DNA of 64,000 nt, from assembly GCA_009760855.2 (NCBI GenBank), contig WPIO01000028.1:1447001-1511000 (forward strand), given 5' to 3'. Below, one piece after another: positions 34,770 to 46,436 of the stretch; within the stretch, counting starts at the first letter, position 1; each line of letters starts with the position of its first letter. The notes under the pieces are model-generated. The model did no database searches and was not told the DNA's origin. It saw only the letters and a program-made list of their open reading frames with translations. Source of the stretch: Cristatella mucedo (taxonomy: Eukaryota; Bryozoa; Phylactolaemata; Cristatellidae). Position numbers and translations under genes: made by a program.

Positions 34770-34929
34770 AACCATCTTTCGTGCTCTTCTTTGAAGGCAT
34801 CGAACATCTGCTGCGTTCTGAGATGCTGCTCTTGCCAGCCCGAATCGCTCCAGCTGTCGCTAGAGGACTCGGAGGACTGGCTGTCGGTCGTTGGGTCGGG
34901 ATTGTTCTCTAAAGTCTCGACGACAAACT
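34770..34929 (-). CDS. Coding exon of an unknown acidic, Ser-rich protein
   Basis: A 160-nt exon with a good acceptor (GATGTTTTGCAG) and a strong donor (GTAAGT). It enters with 2 bases, leaves with 2 and is open only in one sensible frame. The peptide begins FVVETLENNPDPTTDSQSS, continues with an acidic Ser-rich run (SSSDSWSDSG) and ends with a helical, charged stretch (QQMFDAFKEEHERW). I recognise no family. Upstream candidates that leave one base are 38516-38627 and an open stretch ending at a GTAAGG donor near 35200; a downstream candidate is 32668-32851. Confidence 0.6.
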
Positions 34930-34999
34930 CTGCAAAACATCACAGCGGGACCACTTTAAAGCTGCGGCTCGCTCTTTTCGCTCAATCTAGCGGCAACTG

Positions 35000-35350
35000 C
35001 TAGGCCCGGGACTGCTTTGCGGCCGTACGAGTGCCAAGCAGGCGATCGATGCGGAGGGGCCGAACGTGGACAAGTCGCATGCGGAGCGGCCTGCGGGCTC
35101 CTCGCTTCCGCCTCGCAATTCGTGCGTAGAAGAGCGCCGGGGCTCCAGCTTTTCGCCGTCCGTCATCTCAAGGCAAATGCTCGGCGCCTGCCTTACGTCC
35201 GATGCAACATCTGCCGCGGCAAAGGTTCAGCGTAGGAGAGGGCGTGGTGGATGCTCGGGACACAGCGTCGTCATCAGCCACGTGGCCTGAACGCGTGTTC
35301 TCGACAACGACTGCGGTTACGTGGCGCTAAAGTGCCCCGGTCTCGGATTC
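35000..35350. other. CpG-rich island
   Basis: GC-rich DNA upstream (minus strand) of the 34770-34929 exon. A minus-strand ATG near 35173 opens a 59-codon frame (MTDGEKLEPRRSSTHELRGG...) with no good donor. A separate open stretch ends at CGGAC|GTAAGG near 35200. It may be a promoter or 5' exon region. Confidence 0.3.
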
Positions 35351-35359
35351 AGCGCAGGA

Positions 35360-36260
35360 TGCGATTGCAGTCTGGCCTCAAAACGCTTCATTTGAAGCAT
35401 CGCTGATGACGACGCAACTTTAAATGGCGCCCGAATGGCGCCATAACGAGAAGCCAGGAGCTTGCCACGATCTGAGTGTCCGGCCTTCGGAATCTCAAGC
35501 CGAATGGCGAAACCTTACGCACACAATGAGGGCGATGGAGCTCTACTTTTACAGAGTGATCGTCGAAGACAGGACGACCGGATACAATTAGACCTGAAAA
35601 AGATAGACGGTTGTTGGCAGATCAGTTGCGAGTTATCAGCTTAGCAACAAAACTGGCTTCAAATAAACCCAACGAAATAATAACGAAAGAGAAAGCTCTC
35701 TAGAATGATCGGGCGATCCCCCACCTAAGAGAGTTTCAGTTACGTGCAGCGATGGTACCCTGCGCCGGCCTGCAGTTTGCGGCTCATTTCCGGTTCCTGT
35801 ATCGCCCTCTGTGCCTCACCGGAGAGGGGACTCTGGACGTTCAGGTCACCGCCAGCGCCACCTAGACTCCTTATCTTAATGGCAAAATTCTAGGACCAGC
35901 AGAACATGTAAACTCGTAAACTAGCAGAACATGTAAACTAGCTCCATGGTGAAAGCTAGCTATCGCCGAGGCTCGTTACCAGCTCCCATTCAAGCACCAC
36001 CAAGAAGCCACCCCCCATTAAACGCAGCTCTTGAGCGGATATTAAGCAAGGATTCCAGTACGCCTCTCCGTAGACATTGCCTGAGCTAACTAGCGTCTTT
36101 TTTCACACCGGCATCCGAGGACCAATAGCCAGCCGTGTTTGGGCATTACCTCTTGGGAGGGGAAAGGGTGTTGGGAGGTCCTGCGAATAGCAGCCATGTC
36201 TCTTCTCGCACTGGAGGCCTAGCCTTCCTGACGCCGATTTTAAATGCCATCCCCCGGGTC
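35360..36260. other. Unassigned stretch
   Basis: A repeated AGCAGAACATGTAAACT (about 35898 and 35923) is the only structure I noticed. No supported gene. Confidence 0.5.
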
Positions 36261-36261
36261 T

Positions 36262-36430
36262 CAGCCTACGGGTAGTACGCTCGTTGCTCACGACCAAGGT
36301 CGTGGGTTTGAGTACTCCAACAAGCGATTCCTTATTGCCCACTGAAACCGGGAGTGATAGCAATTACGGCTTATCTTCCGCTATATAAAGGAGGCTGCTA
36401 AATTAGCCAACCTTTAATTTATTATTTATG
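36262..36430 (+). mobile_element. tRNA-derived SINE
   Basis: TCAGCCTACGGGTAGTACGC head, CACGACCAAGGTCGTGGGTT hairpin and B box, body GGAGTGATAGCAATTACGGC and CTGCTAAATTAGCC, then a TTTATTATT tail. Confidence 0.65.
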
Positions 36431-37179
36431 GGCGGAAGCAGCATTACAAAGAGGGATTGTATACATACCTCAGCCGTTGCAGGTTTCTCTAAAAATATTC
36501 CCTGGCATACTTTAACAAGTGTAGCCTAAAGTGACTGCCTGACTGGCCTGCGAGCCTTGCATGGACTCAATAGCGCTCAATTCGTTGAGCCTGCTGAGAC
36601 ATGCCCTTCGCAATGAGGACCGGCCGCCACCGCAGCGTTTTCTCCTTCCAAGAACTTACGGACTTTGTTTTTACCGCTTGTATATACCTGCTAGCTATGG
36701 GCTCATATTGGCACTGGCTGAACATAAGCTTATGCACATACTGCCGCTGGTTTTCGGTTAAAGCACTTGCACCACGAAAAACTGACCGCATTCGTTTAAG
36801 TTTACCTTACAGCTTTCGGTTAGTGTCCGATTTCGATTTCGATTCCGGACTTCAAAAAGTAAAGCATTCAAGTAGAGCGTCACTTCTGCGCTTCTACGCT
36901 TGTGCATAAATTGATACGAGGTGCATACTTTTGTGTTTTTAATATAAACCTCCAAACGTGAGATCTTATCATAATTTGATAGATATATCAAACAGGCACT
37001 TTTAGTACGTCATTGAAGTGTCTGTTTGGCCATAATTTGTTCCCAAACCTCAACCCAAAGTAAACTGCTCGTTTTAGAGAGCATTTCAGGGGAAAACAAT
37101 GGCGGATATGAAAGATACTCAGCTAACTTACTACAGTGCCGAGACGCGGAATTTTGCAGGATTAGGTTGGGCGTTCTGT

Positions 37180-38130
37180 GCCATTCCCAGTAGCAGCAGC
37201 GGCGGGAGCAGCGGCGGCAGGGAGAGAGAGAGAGAAAGAGAGAGCGAGAGAGCGTACTGCGATTGCCGGAAGTGGTCGCGCGGGGCCCACCGCCGCGCCG
37301 TTCGCAAAATAACCAGCGCCGGTCGCCACGCCTGCTTCTAGCCCGGCTTGCCGCACTGCGGCATCGCTTCGCGAAGGACGCGAGCCGAATCCTGCAGCGA
37401 TTGCAGCGGTCTTCTTTTTTGTCGCTAGCGGCGCGACGTCGGTTTCATTAATTAATGACTGCTCAGCCGCCGGTGCGACCGCGCCGTCAGCAGTCCGAAT
37501 AATAAATTAAGCGCTGGCCAGCCGCCCGAGCGGCAAAGCGCCGGAGGCGTCGCGAGCTCGCCGCGGCCGCTCGCTGCTCTTCCGGTCGGGCGGCACGGGC
37601 GGACGCTGACGGCAGCGCGCGTACGTACCGTGCGTAGGCTGCATGCTACGGCCGCGCACGTCCCCGAGAACCTTCGGAGCTCGCTCGCTCGCTGACTGGC
37701 CTGCGCGGAGCAGCCGTCGGCGACGCGCGCAGTGCAACTCCGCTCAGCGCCGTGTGGCTGCGGATCCAACGGTGGCTTTTAGCACTCGTCGACCGGTTCG
37801 GTAAGGCGCGCCCGCCATAGCCCCGCCCCTGCGCTCCCTCTCGGGGCCCGGCTGCGCGTGTGGAGCAGGTCTTCGGCTGGCCGCCGGTGCGCGTCGGTTG
37901 TTGTTTACAGAAGCGAGGCGTCCTTGGAAGCTCAAAATCAATCGGCGCGGTCCGCCGCGCCCGCTTTGTTACGTGTTCGGGCGCCCGGCTCCCGCTCTCT
38001 GGGCATCCTCGGTGCTGGGGGCTGCGCCTGTGGGCGCGCGCCCGCCTGTCTGGAGGCGGCTCACCCGCTCAACGACGATTTGCTGCTTGCTAGCCCATTT
38101 CGCTGTGCTCAACAGTGCGAAGAATGAGAC
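37180..38130. other. Large CpG island
   Basis: Nearly 1 kb of very GC- and CpG-rich sequence with an (AG)n-like run at 37221-37253 and open frames on both strands. It looks like a promoter island for a gene I cannot assign; no exon with good splice sites is visible inside it. Confidence 0.5.
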
Positions 38131-38515
38131 CACTAGGCCGGAAGAGAAAAAGACAGCTTGATTAATGGATGCGGAGAAATGGTTCGGATAGACCGCATTC
38201 CTTATTGTTGTCATGTCTGATACAAGGATTGCTGTTTAAAAAGTGCGTACTATTTCTTATCTAGTTCGCGCACGCGCTCGCTAATGACGACAAATAGGGC
38301 TGCCCCAAAAAGAGTGACTTCGCCGCCCGTTAGTGGGCGTTGAACGCGACTCTCAAACAGGAAAAAGTGCTGCTGCCCGTACCGAGCTAGCGCGGCCAAG
38401 TCAAGAACACGGCAGCTACGGAATGCTTACGCATTTTCTTTGCTAACGGCTGGCGAAAGTCCGCCTATACCTAACTGCCCGCCGACATCGCGGTAACAAC
38501 GAACGCAGGACGTAC

Positions 38516-38627
38516 CTGCTTGCCAATCCCAGTGGCATATGATGAATAACTCTGACCAATCGTATCGCCGCGATCGGCATCGGTGCGACATTCTGGGTGC
38601 ACGACTAGTCGTGCGGGGCATCCTCAT
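38516..38627 (-). CDS. Candidate first coding exon, unknown gene
   Basis: ATG at 38627, then a basic start (MRMPRTTSRAPRMSHRCRSR) and an aromatic end (YDWSELFIICHWDWQA) before a CAG|GTACGT donor. It leaves one base, which fits the exon at 34770-34929. The upstream frame is not closed by a nearby stop, so the true start is uncertain. Confidence 0.2.
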
Positions 38628-38934
38628 TCCTTCATGCGGGAGGGTATGGTTAGAGTGTCTGCCCCAGTTATCAGTTGTCCCGCAGGCGGAAAAACGAGCT
38701 CGAGGGAGACGACCGAAGAGCTCACAATGTCAATTTGTGGAAGGTGCCGGAAATTTGAGTATATGTCGTTGCAGCGAGTGACAGAGTAGTCAGTATTCAC
38801 ATGACAGTTTACCAGACAACATCGAAGCCTGTCAAAAGTATGCTCAGTGTGGATCAACCAAAAAGTAGTAGTCGTGAAGACGTCGCCAATGTACCAATGT
38901 GCATTGCCACAACCGCTACCTTTTCCTCAAATCT

Positions 38935-39160
38935 CTCGGAAACCGCGCCTTTAGTTCGCATGCTCCAAAAGACTGGAATTCACTTCGACTGGCGTCACGA
39001 CATCCCTTGACCTGACCACATTTAAAAAGAAACTAAAACGCATCTCTTTATCAAAGCATTTAGCGGGTCCATGTGAATCATCCTTTGTGTGCTTATGGGT
39101 ACTGACAGTGTGCTGCCACTAACCATATTTGCACGCCTCACCTAACCATGCTATGCTTGC
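38935..39160 (+). mobile_element. LINE family A fragment
   Basis: Contains the TTTAGTTCGCATGCTCC, GACCTGACCACATTTAAAAA and GCATTTAGCGGGTCC blocks of family A on the plus strand, without the terminal hairpin. Confidence 0.7.
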
Positions 39161-39610
39161 TGTGCATCAGTGCATCGTGCTGTGGCTCAGCATCAGCTCA
39201 GCGCCGGACCGAGTCCCGGCGGCGCCAGACCGACCGTCGTCGTTCGGCCGCCGGATGCTCGATCGCCGCGCTTCCTCATGCATTAGCAATGTTTGTGCAA
39301 TTAGTCAGCAGACTATGAACGACAATGCTCGCTATTTCAGGCTCCCCGAGATCGACTTCGGGTCGAGCGAGCGCACTCTCCACGGCAGCGTGCGGAGTCG
39401 AGCGTAGCGGCGCTGCTCCGCGAGGACTGAAGACCTCGCACGGGCCGCGCTCTCCTCCGCCAATGCGGATTCTAGTAGTCTGCGAGTGAATCGAGAGGTA
39501 AAACAAATGACTAGCGAACGACTCGAAAATGACTGGCGAAATAGTGACGCGCCGGGTCCTCTCAGTAGAATAGGCAGGCACCTTGCGCACGGCACCTGCC
39601 TACTTAGCGC
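39150..39610. other. CpG-rich stretch
   Basis: GC-rich, with overlapping open frames of about 92-104 codons on both strands and no splice or motif support. Possible regulatory island. Confidence 0.3.
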
Positions 39611-39774
39611 CGTCGGCCCCACTAGAAAAACTCGGGAATTTCTCGCCCTTCTATCAGCGGACTTTCACTTAATCTTGTAAGTTCAAAATCTCTATTTCAG
39701 GTCCAGCGTAGGTGTTACACGACACTATTGTAGGGGCACTGTCGCATAATGCACCTCCTTAACCAACCCCCTGC

Positions 39775-40215
39775 AGCTGGTGATGAACGTGCCTGCAAGG
39801 CTAGTAAAACGAAGACTCGCTAGAGGTTCAGCCGCGTGTCTCCTTAGATCCGCCGGAGCTGCGATGGCTCCGCGGAGCTGAGTCAATCGAGGAGCGAGTT
39901 TCTCACTGTGACCGACCGGATCCGCTGCGGCTTGGCTTCTTCATGCCAGGGCGAGCTGCTGCACCAGCTTCAACCTTCTGGCTCCCTCAGGTCCTACAGT
40001 GGACCGTACAGTGGGTGTTCCATTCCTACACTTAAAGACCTTTGGCGGCGACAGAAGCTTTTGCTCTGCATGTCCTAAGCTGACGAATTCGTTGCCACGG
40101 GTCTTCTGCGAGGACATCTGTTCTCCTGCTGCTGACTGTGGGGCATCCTTACCTGCCGTCCTGAGCGGCTACTGTCGTACAACTCGCTAGCTCGACAGCC
40201 CTGCTGACTTAGCAA
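39775..40215 (+). mobile_element. LINE family B fragment
   Basis: Plus-strand copy with the GTGCCTGCAAGGCTAGTAAA start, the LHQLQP-equivalent region and the TTTTGCTCTGCATGTCCTAA block. Frame broken. Confidence 0.65.
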
Positions 40216-40245
40216 TGCTTCTCCTTTTCCATGCTGCGTAGGAGT

Positions 40246-40520
40246 AATGTAATGTAGTATCTCCGTCTGTAACTCCGCAAAGTCATTAAGACCATGTGGG
40301 TGTTACGCAGGAGAGTTTTGTATAGCGCACTCACAGCCTAAGCGGCTTTCGGTCGCATTCGGTAGCCAGCAGACTTCGTCTCACGCAACAAAGAATAAGT
40401 GGGAAGCATAGCAGAGTCAGGAGAGCAGTTGAGGTAGTGTGTAGCATAGAAGTAGCAGCTCAGGACCGCTGAAAAGGATGTGCCATAGTCGGCAGTAGGA
40501 GAGGAGTGCTGCCTGTTGGC
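40246..40520 (-). mobile_element. LINE family B 3' end, inverted next to another copy
   Basis: Minus strand: pentamer tail remnant (TAATGTAATGTAGTATCTCC) and the GGTCGCATTCGGTAGCCAGC block. Confidence 0.7.
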
Positions 40521-40622
40521 TACCGTACGTGCACTGAAAGCCGCTTAGGCTCCAAATGCGCCATAGACAGCTCGTGCGAAGCACCCACCTTGTCCTCGTG
40601 GCTTTGTCGGGCTACTGAAGAA
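40505..40622 (+). mobile_element. LINE family B 3' tail piece
   Basis: TGTTGGCTACCGTACGTGCA and GAAAGCCGCTTAGGCTCCAA, then CACCCACCTTGTCCTCGTGG on the plus strand. This is the third family B piece in this cluster. Confidence 0.55.
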
Positions 40623-40899
40623 GATAAAAGTTATGCAATACTCCACCATTGCGATCAGGATTGTTCACAATAGTTTCCTTCGAATGGTGGAAGGCGCGAG
40701 ACAGCCCAAACGAATAATATACCATAATGATGACTGCTCCTCTGGCTACGCTCAAGCGGTGAAGTCGAACGTGTGCAGCAGGTTTTAGCACACGCCGTAG
40801 CATTCGCTTCCCGCTGGCATACCCTTCCGCATGCGTTGTCGTTGGTGCGAGTAGCCGGTTTACCGTAGGATCCTTTTATTCCGTCGCGTGCGACAGCGA

Positions 40900-41840
40900 G
40901 CGAATAAATCCTAGCCAAACGCTATGTAGCGAGTGCATATCACATTTCTGCTTACTGCAGGACTGCAATAAAAAAAACGGCGCCCTCCGGGGAAAAGCCG
41001 CGCGCGTGCACGCCTGCCATGCATTCGCTCAGCGTTCAGGATCCGAGTCGCTCGGCCGCGATGCTCGAAAAAGAAACTCTGAGCACCTATCGCCGCTGCA
41101 GTGCCAGACCCAGCCGCAGCGTTTCCAAGGCGACGCGCGCTCGCCACAGTGGATATCGCCGAAGCGGCGCACGCTGGCGCTAGCCAACCGTACGAGATTT
41201 CCCAGCGTGCGCGCGCGAGGGCTCGCGCTATGAGCGGCAGCGCGACTGCCGTTTCACGCCGACCGTCTCCCTCCTCCGATCGCTGGGCGCACTGCCGCGC
41301 TAGCGAGCGGGGCCAGTGCTCCGCGAGAGCGCCGCGGCTCGGAAGCGCCCGTGCTCGCTCGCTCGCGAGTCAACGAGCGAGAGAGTGCAGCTCCTGCAGC
41401 CAACGGCGGCGCCCGTCATCTCGTCGGCGCGTCATCTCGTCGGCGCGGAGGAGTCGCAGTGGCGAGCGGTGCGGTGTGCGTGCGGCGCGGCGCGATTTAA
41501 AAAAGCTGAGCAGGACAGGCCCAGTAGAGCAGCTCGCAGCCGGCGCTCGAGTTGGAGCACAGGCACCTGCAATGAGAGCCGAGCGATCGCATTTCGAGCG
41601 GCGCGCGTCCGAGGCCGCTGCCCGTCGGGGGGGCGACCGACCTCGGCGTCGCAGCGGCGAACGAGCGCGGCTGAGAGCGTAGAACGCGACGGCTCGCGGT
41701 GTGCGGGTCAGGGTGCCTGCCGCACGGCGGCGCCGGCGTCGATGCGAAACCTCCCTGTCGCCTGACGGCGTTCTAAACGATATCTGATATCGCGTCATTT
41801 CCGACTTTAAATTCAGAGATAAACTGCCTATTTCTCGCAC
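40900..41840. other. Large CpG island
   Basis: About 0.9 kb of extremely GC-rich sequence with Arg/Ala-rich frames of up to 193 codons on plus and 156 on minus. Such frames are expected by composition. A minus-strand ATG near 41147 (MASARRLGNAAAGS...) is one possible start. Likely a promoter island; gene and strand unresolved. Confidence 0.45.
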
Positions 41841-41984
41841 GCCTCACGTCGTCCCTGCGAGCTGTCCTCGCTTTGCGCTGGTGAGTGGTGAAACTGTGCC
41901 CGCTTATGCCTACGCGTGGTTACACTAAGCGCGTTACCACTAGCAAATTGTGCCCGCTTGCGCCTAAGCGTGCTTGCACTATTC

Positions 41985-42195
41985 GCGTTGCCACTTGCAA
42001 ATTGGCATGCTTTCTCCGAAACAAACAATAAGTGCCTAGAAAGAGATTTATTGTTCATAGAGAGCTATCAAATAAATTATTATTACAATAACTAGCCAAT
42101 TATTTCTTATTATTGTTGCTTCGTTTCCGACATGCAAAGTGCTTAGAACGAGATTTATGTATCATACGGTGCTATATCGATGCACAATCAACTGT
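41985..42195 (+). mobile_element. Two LINE 3' tails in tandem
   Basis: GTGCCTAGAAAGAGATTTAT and AGAGCTATCAAATAAATTATTATT, then a second, diverged tail AAGTGCTTAGAACGAGATTT and CGGTGCTATATCG. Confidence 0.55.
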
Positions 42196-42639
42196 CACAG
42201 CAGAGTGAAAATATGCAGCCGAAATGGCTACTCGGCGATGCTTCGGAATGCCGACTCCACTGCAAAGCTACTTACTGGTAAATGTTTATGGTTGCATTGT
42301 TGCTATTGCTGGAAATGCTAGTTACGAGAGAGCCTCCATTGCAGAAAGCTCCGACAATGACTTGGGAAGCCTGAAAGAGGAAATAAGCATACCTTCCATT
42401 AAGCGCCGCTTAGTAAAGGTTTGACGATGGCTTCGCGTGACAAGATAAGCTTACATAGTACACGAAATCCAATAAAAACACAAATGAACGAGCAGAAGAA
42501 AAAAGCTGCTCTAGCGGTGGTCTTTACTGCAAAATCGTAGAAAACTTTGGCGTCTTATTTTAAGGTGCGTGCGTCATTATATGGTGCGTCACTATATTCA
42601 TCATTTCTGTTGAATACTGAGAGGTCAAAAACGACTTAC

Positions 42640-42693
42640 CGAGTTAGGGGAAACGCGTAGCTCATTTATCGTAAGCACAGAGGGGATACAGGG
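42640..42693 (-). CDS. Membrane protein exon 6 (candidate)
   Basis: 54 nt, phase 0 at both ends, donor TCG|GTAAGT but a weak acceptor (CTCACAAG). Encodes [18 protein letters not shown]. It lies 77 bases from exon 5. Kept as a candidate because frame and donor agree. Confidence 0.33.
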
Positions 42694-45600
42694 CTTGTGA
42701 GCCGTGATAGGTTTTGGCAGAAACTATTCAAATACAGGAATAAACTAAAAATGTAGTCCTGGTCGCTTACCTCATCACTGACAGAATCCGTGATTTGCTG
42801 TTTAATCGCGCGAGAGCGAGAGAGCGTGCATTTTGAAAATGCAGCCGAAGTGACGTTGAGCTGAAACGTGATTAAGCGAGGCAAAAAGCGATTACCATTT
42901 CAATCGAATTGATGAGCAAAAATTTTTTGGGCTGAATCGTGAGGCTGAAAGCTATTAGCAGCTGGTTCAGGCTCTCATACAGAGCTAGGCCAAAATGGAA
43001 TGCAAAAAGTTCCTGAAAAATTAAAGGAGAACTCAGGACAGAAACTCGCAGGAGCAAATCGAGCGTTTTTCACGGGGGCACGGTCGTCTCTCGCCACTTC
43101 GTGGCTTCACTTTATTGGGGTTTAATCATATATATTCCTTAGAGTTGATCGGAGAGCGAGGACTTGGTTGTGAGTCAATTATACATTCCTGTATTACAAT
43201 TAAAATTACTGTACGTATGGACTGAAGGCTATCTATGCATTCGAGCATCCCTGCATATCCTTCAACGCCTTCATGTGCAGCCACTCGATCACTCATTGCG
43301 TGTGGGCAAGAAAGTTTTTCCAAAATATTGGGTGGGGTGAAGCCAAGCCAATCAGAACGTGCTGTTCACTGATTGACTATCGTATCCTCTAAATGTACAT
43401 TAATAATATTATGATACTTCTAACATCTAATATGCCTTATTTTCTCTTATTTGGTCTAATATATTGAGTAATACGAGTGTAACGGTGGCTAAAGGGGTGT
43501 TATTTAAAGTCTAGAGGGCTCTAATAGTGTTAAAACCGTATTTAACAGGTCGTTTTTATGCTTTAACTACGAAAATATTCGATTTGTAAACAAAGAATCA
43601 TACTTCACGGATGTTAACTTATCCCGTTGGAGTCTGGAACTGATTAACCGCAATAAACGAGGGACGACTGTACTGAACTTTTGAGTGTCATTTTTAAGGA
43701 CAGTATAACAAAAACATCACGTGGACTATATTTGAGGTCTTCCATTAGAAAGCGATCTACAGTATACCCGTAAATCCAGAACATCTACCTATTTCTATAC
43801 CATTTTGAGTGGTCACTTTGTAATAATTCCGAGTAATGTACGTTAATTTTGATCCATGTACTATTATTTGACAATATATGAATCATAAGGCACGATTTTG
43901 TCAGTTTCCTCATCGGAAATGGGTTAATTTCAAGCTAATCACTGTCCTGGTCACAAAGGTAAAGTTTGTGAGGAATATTAGGCAAAGACACTTACTACCC
44001 AAAGACAAAATTTGTGTCACAGTTAAAGGTTCCATAGCCAAAATAGGAAATCTAAATCTGTGAAGCTGATGCTATTCCTGTTTGGCTTGAGGCAGTTGTC
44101 TGCCACTGAGCCCACTCTCTGCTGAGAGACCCGGCGAACCGAGACATTTTTTCAGTGGTTACGTTTTCCTAGTAGAAACGGGTTGGGGCGGGGCTGAGAA
44201 CCGTAGCAGGGGTGATGTGCCCAGTGCCGCTATAAAAACCCGGATACACGAACACAGAAGGCTCGCTTGAACTAGAGTAGGCCCAGCAGAAACGAACCTA
44301 GCTCGATACACAGGGTCTGTGCTTACCTTAATCGCGTAATCGCTTATCTTTAATTCCTGTTGATCGACTGTTGCTTTGAGCGCAGATACCTATAATGATT
44401 GATATAAAAGTGGATTTTTCGTAAAAGCAGCACTCGATCGATCCTTTTCTAGGCATTAAATGTAGGTGGAGATGACGCCTATCCACCGAACAGTGATCAT
44501 AGCACGTGCGACCGAATAGCAGCGTGCACGAGCACATGAAGGATGGATGATTCACCAAGACAAAGACGCGAATGCTCTGATGCTAAATCGAGGAAGTCAA
44601 TAGCAGTCCATCACGACTGCGCCAGACGAGGCGACACTAACCGGCAGTCTGAAGACCAAAGACGAGCACACAGGTGCAGGGAACTGGGTTTGCTTAATTA
44701 CGGCGAACATATGCCTCGCAGGGGCAACTGGCCCATAATGCAACAGTTCAGTGTTGAGAGGATGATGCGGCAAAACTCGCATGTATACACCTCCTACAGC
44801 ATTACTTGTCTGAAGGTGCACACATAAAAAATAGGCACGACTAAGTGCTCGATTTGCAGTTGCATCTAACCATATTAGTGAAGGAATTTGACTCATGCTG
44901 TAAAGTCTAGAGACCCAGTGACCCGGATTAAGTTAAAATAGAGAATTTGACAAATAGGCCCCTGAGCGGTGGCAAAAAATATTGCTATTAACATAGAGGC
45001 TGCAGCTGTTATAACCTAAGATTTGAAAGGGCTGCTTACTCAGCATGTCACAGAGCAAACGACCGAGGACATCTCGAGAGACTAAAAGAGGCTAAAGATC
45101 CATACTCAGTCTCGGACCAGGGAATGACGCACTACCTCCACGAGTATTCGAAGTGTGTGACTATGACACATCAATAAATATGACATTACAGATTAACCAA
45201 CGAGCAATAAAAGTGCAGTTTACCTCCAGACGCTGCTCAGATTAGCTTACCTTCGCTTGGAGGTCCACCAATCGTAACAGTAGTTCGGTTGTGTTAGTTG
45301 AATAGGCATCGATGGTCTGAGTACCTAGAAGAACGGTAAAACTGCAGGTGGACGTACGGTAATCATAATAATGTATAACATCAGTCATTAGCATAGCGCC
45401 CTAAGAGAACTGAATCTCTCAAGGCTCGAGCCCATGACCTAGGGCGTCAAAAGAAGAGCACCTTGACCTCGGTCTCAGAGGTGAGTTCCTTTATCCGTGG
45501 GCCAAACTAGGGCGGCGACGGTATGCATTGGATTAGTCTTCTTTAAGAGCCATTTCTTGAAGTCATTTGCCAAGTGCTCCAACGGCGTGAATTAAGTAAC

Positions 45601-46402
45601 AATTTTGCACCGAATTAACAGTTGCTACACAGTTGTGGTTAACACTGGAGCATACGAGTTATGAAGCGGTATCGGTGGCCTTCGAGTTCGTGCAGTCTAG
45701 GGTTCAAGTTTCTTTCGGTACCATTTGTTTTTCCAAAAGAAGAAGAAAATGAAGACAATGGTCATCGATATGAAGCTCGCCTAAATCTCAGTGCTCCTCT
45801 GGATGCACTGGCTGAAATTAAAGCGATGGGACTAATACCCACATTTATTAGTAGGGGTTTAATTCCCCAGTTGCTTGATCGACTCCTACAAAATTAAAAA
45901 TTCGCTTCTAAAAAAGGATAATCTTCAAAGAATCACGAGTTTCAAAGCGTCGAGGGAGCTTTAACATGCTATTTACTTTAAATATCTTTTCATCCAAGTC
46001 CTTTAAAGCTTCGTTTTGCTAGGGATGGGTAAAAGCAAGTCGATTTCATAGAGGTTAATATGCAAACAGTCAAGTAATTACAACTATATTTTAAACGTGA
46101 AGCTAGTCTTAACACTTGTCAGGCTCATAGTATTTACTTTAAGATAGCCAAATTATGATGCTCATGCCAGAACTCACTGCTTAGAAATGGATTGACCAGA
46201 TTTATTGAAATAGATCAACGATATTAAAAACCCACTGCAAAGTCAAGTAAAAAGCATTTATTATTTATAACCATTCTGATCTTGCTAATGATTGTAACAA
46301 TATCCGCAAAAGAAAAGAAACAAATCCACGATTTAAAAACGCTAGAATAAACTGTGGATAAGTTAACTAAGGAAATAGGCTAGGCTCGAGACACATAGTC
46401 CT

Positions 46403-46436
<34 letters not shown>

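Noticed and set aside
41101..41840. Arg/Ala-rich frames of 193 codons (plus) and 156 codons (minus)
   Set aside because: Long frames on both strands are expected in CpG-dense DNA; composition is repetitive and no motif appears.
44220..44300. TATAAAA at 44231 as a promoter of an LTR element or gene
   Set aside because: I found no LTR pair, primer-binding site or downstream open frame; a lone TATA motif is common by chance.
44590..44900. Minus-strand stretch as an extra exon between exons 4 and 5 of the membrane protein
   Set aside because: It is open in two frames, but both splice sites are weak (donor GTAATT) and phase alone is not enough.
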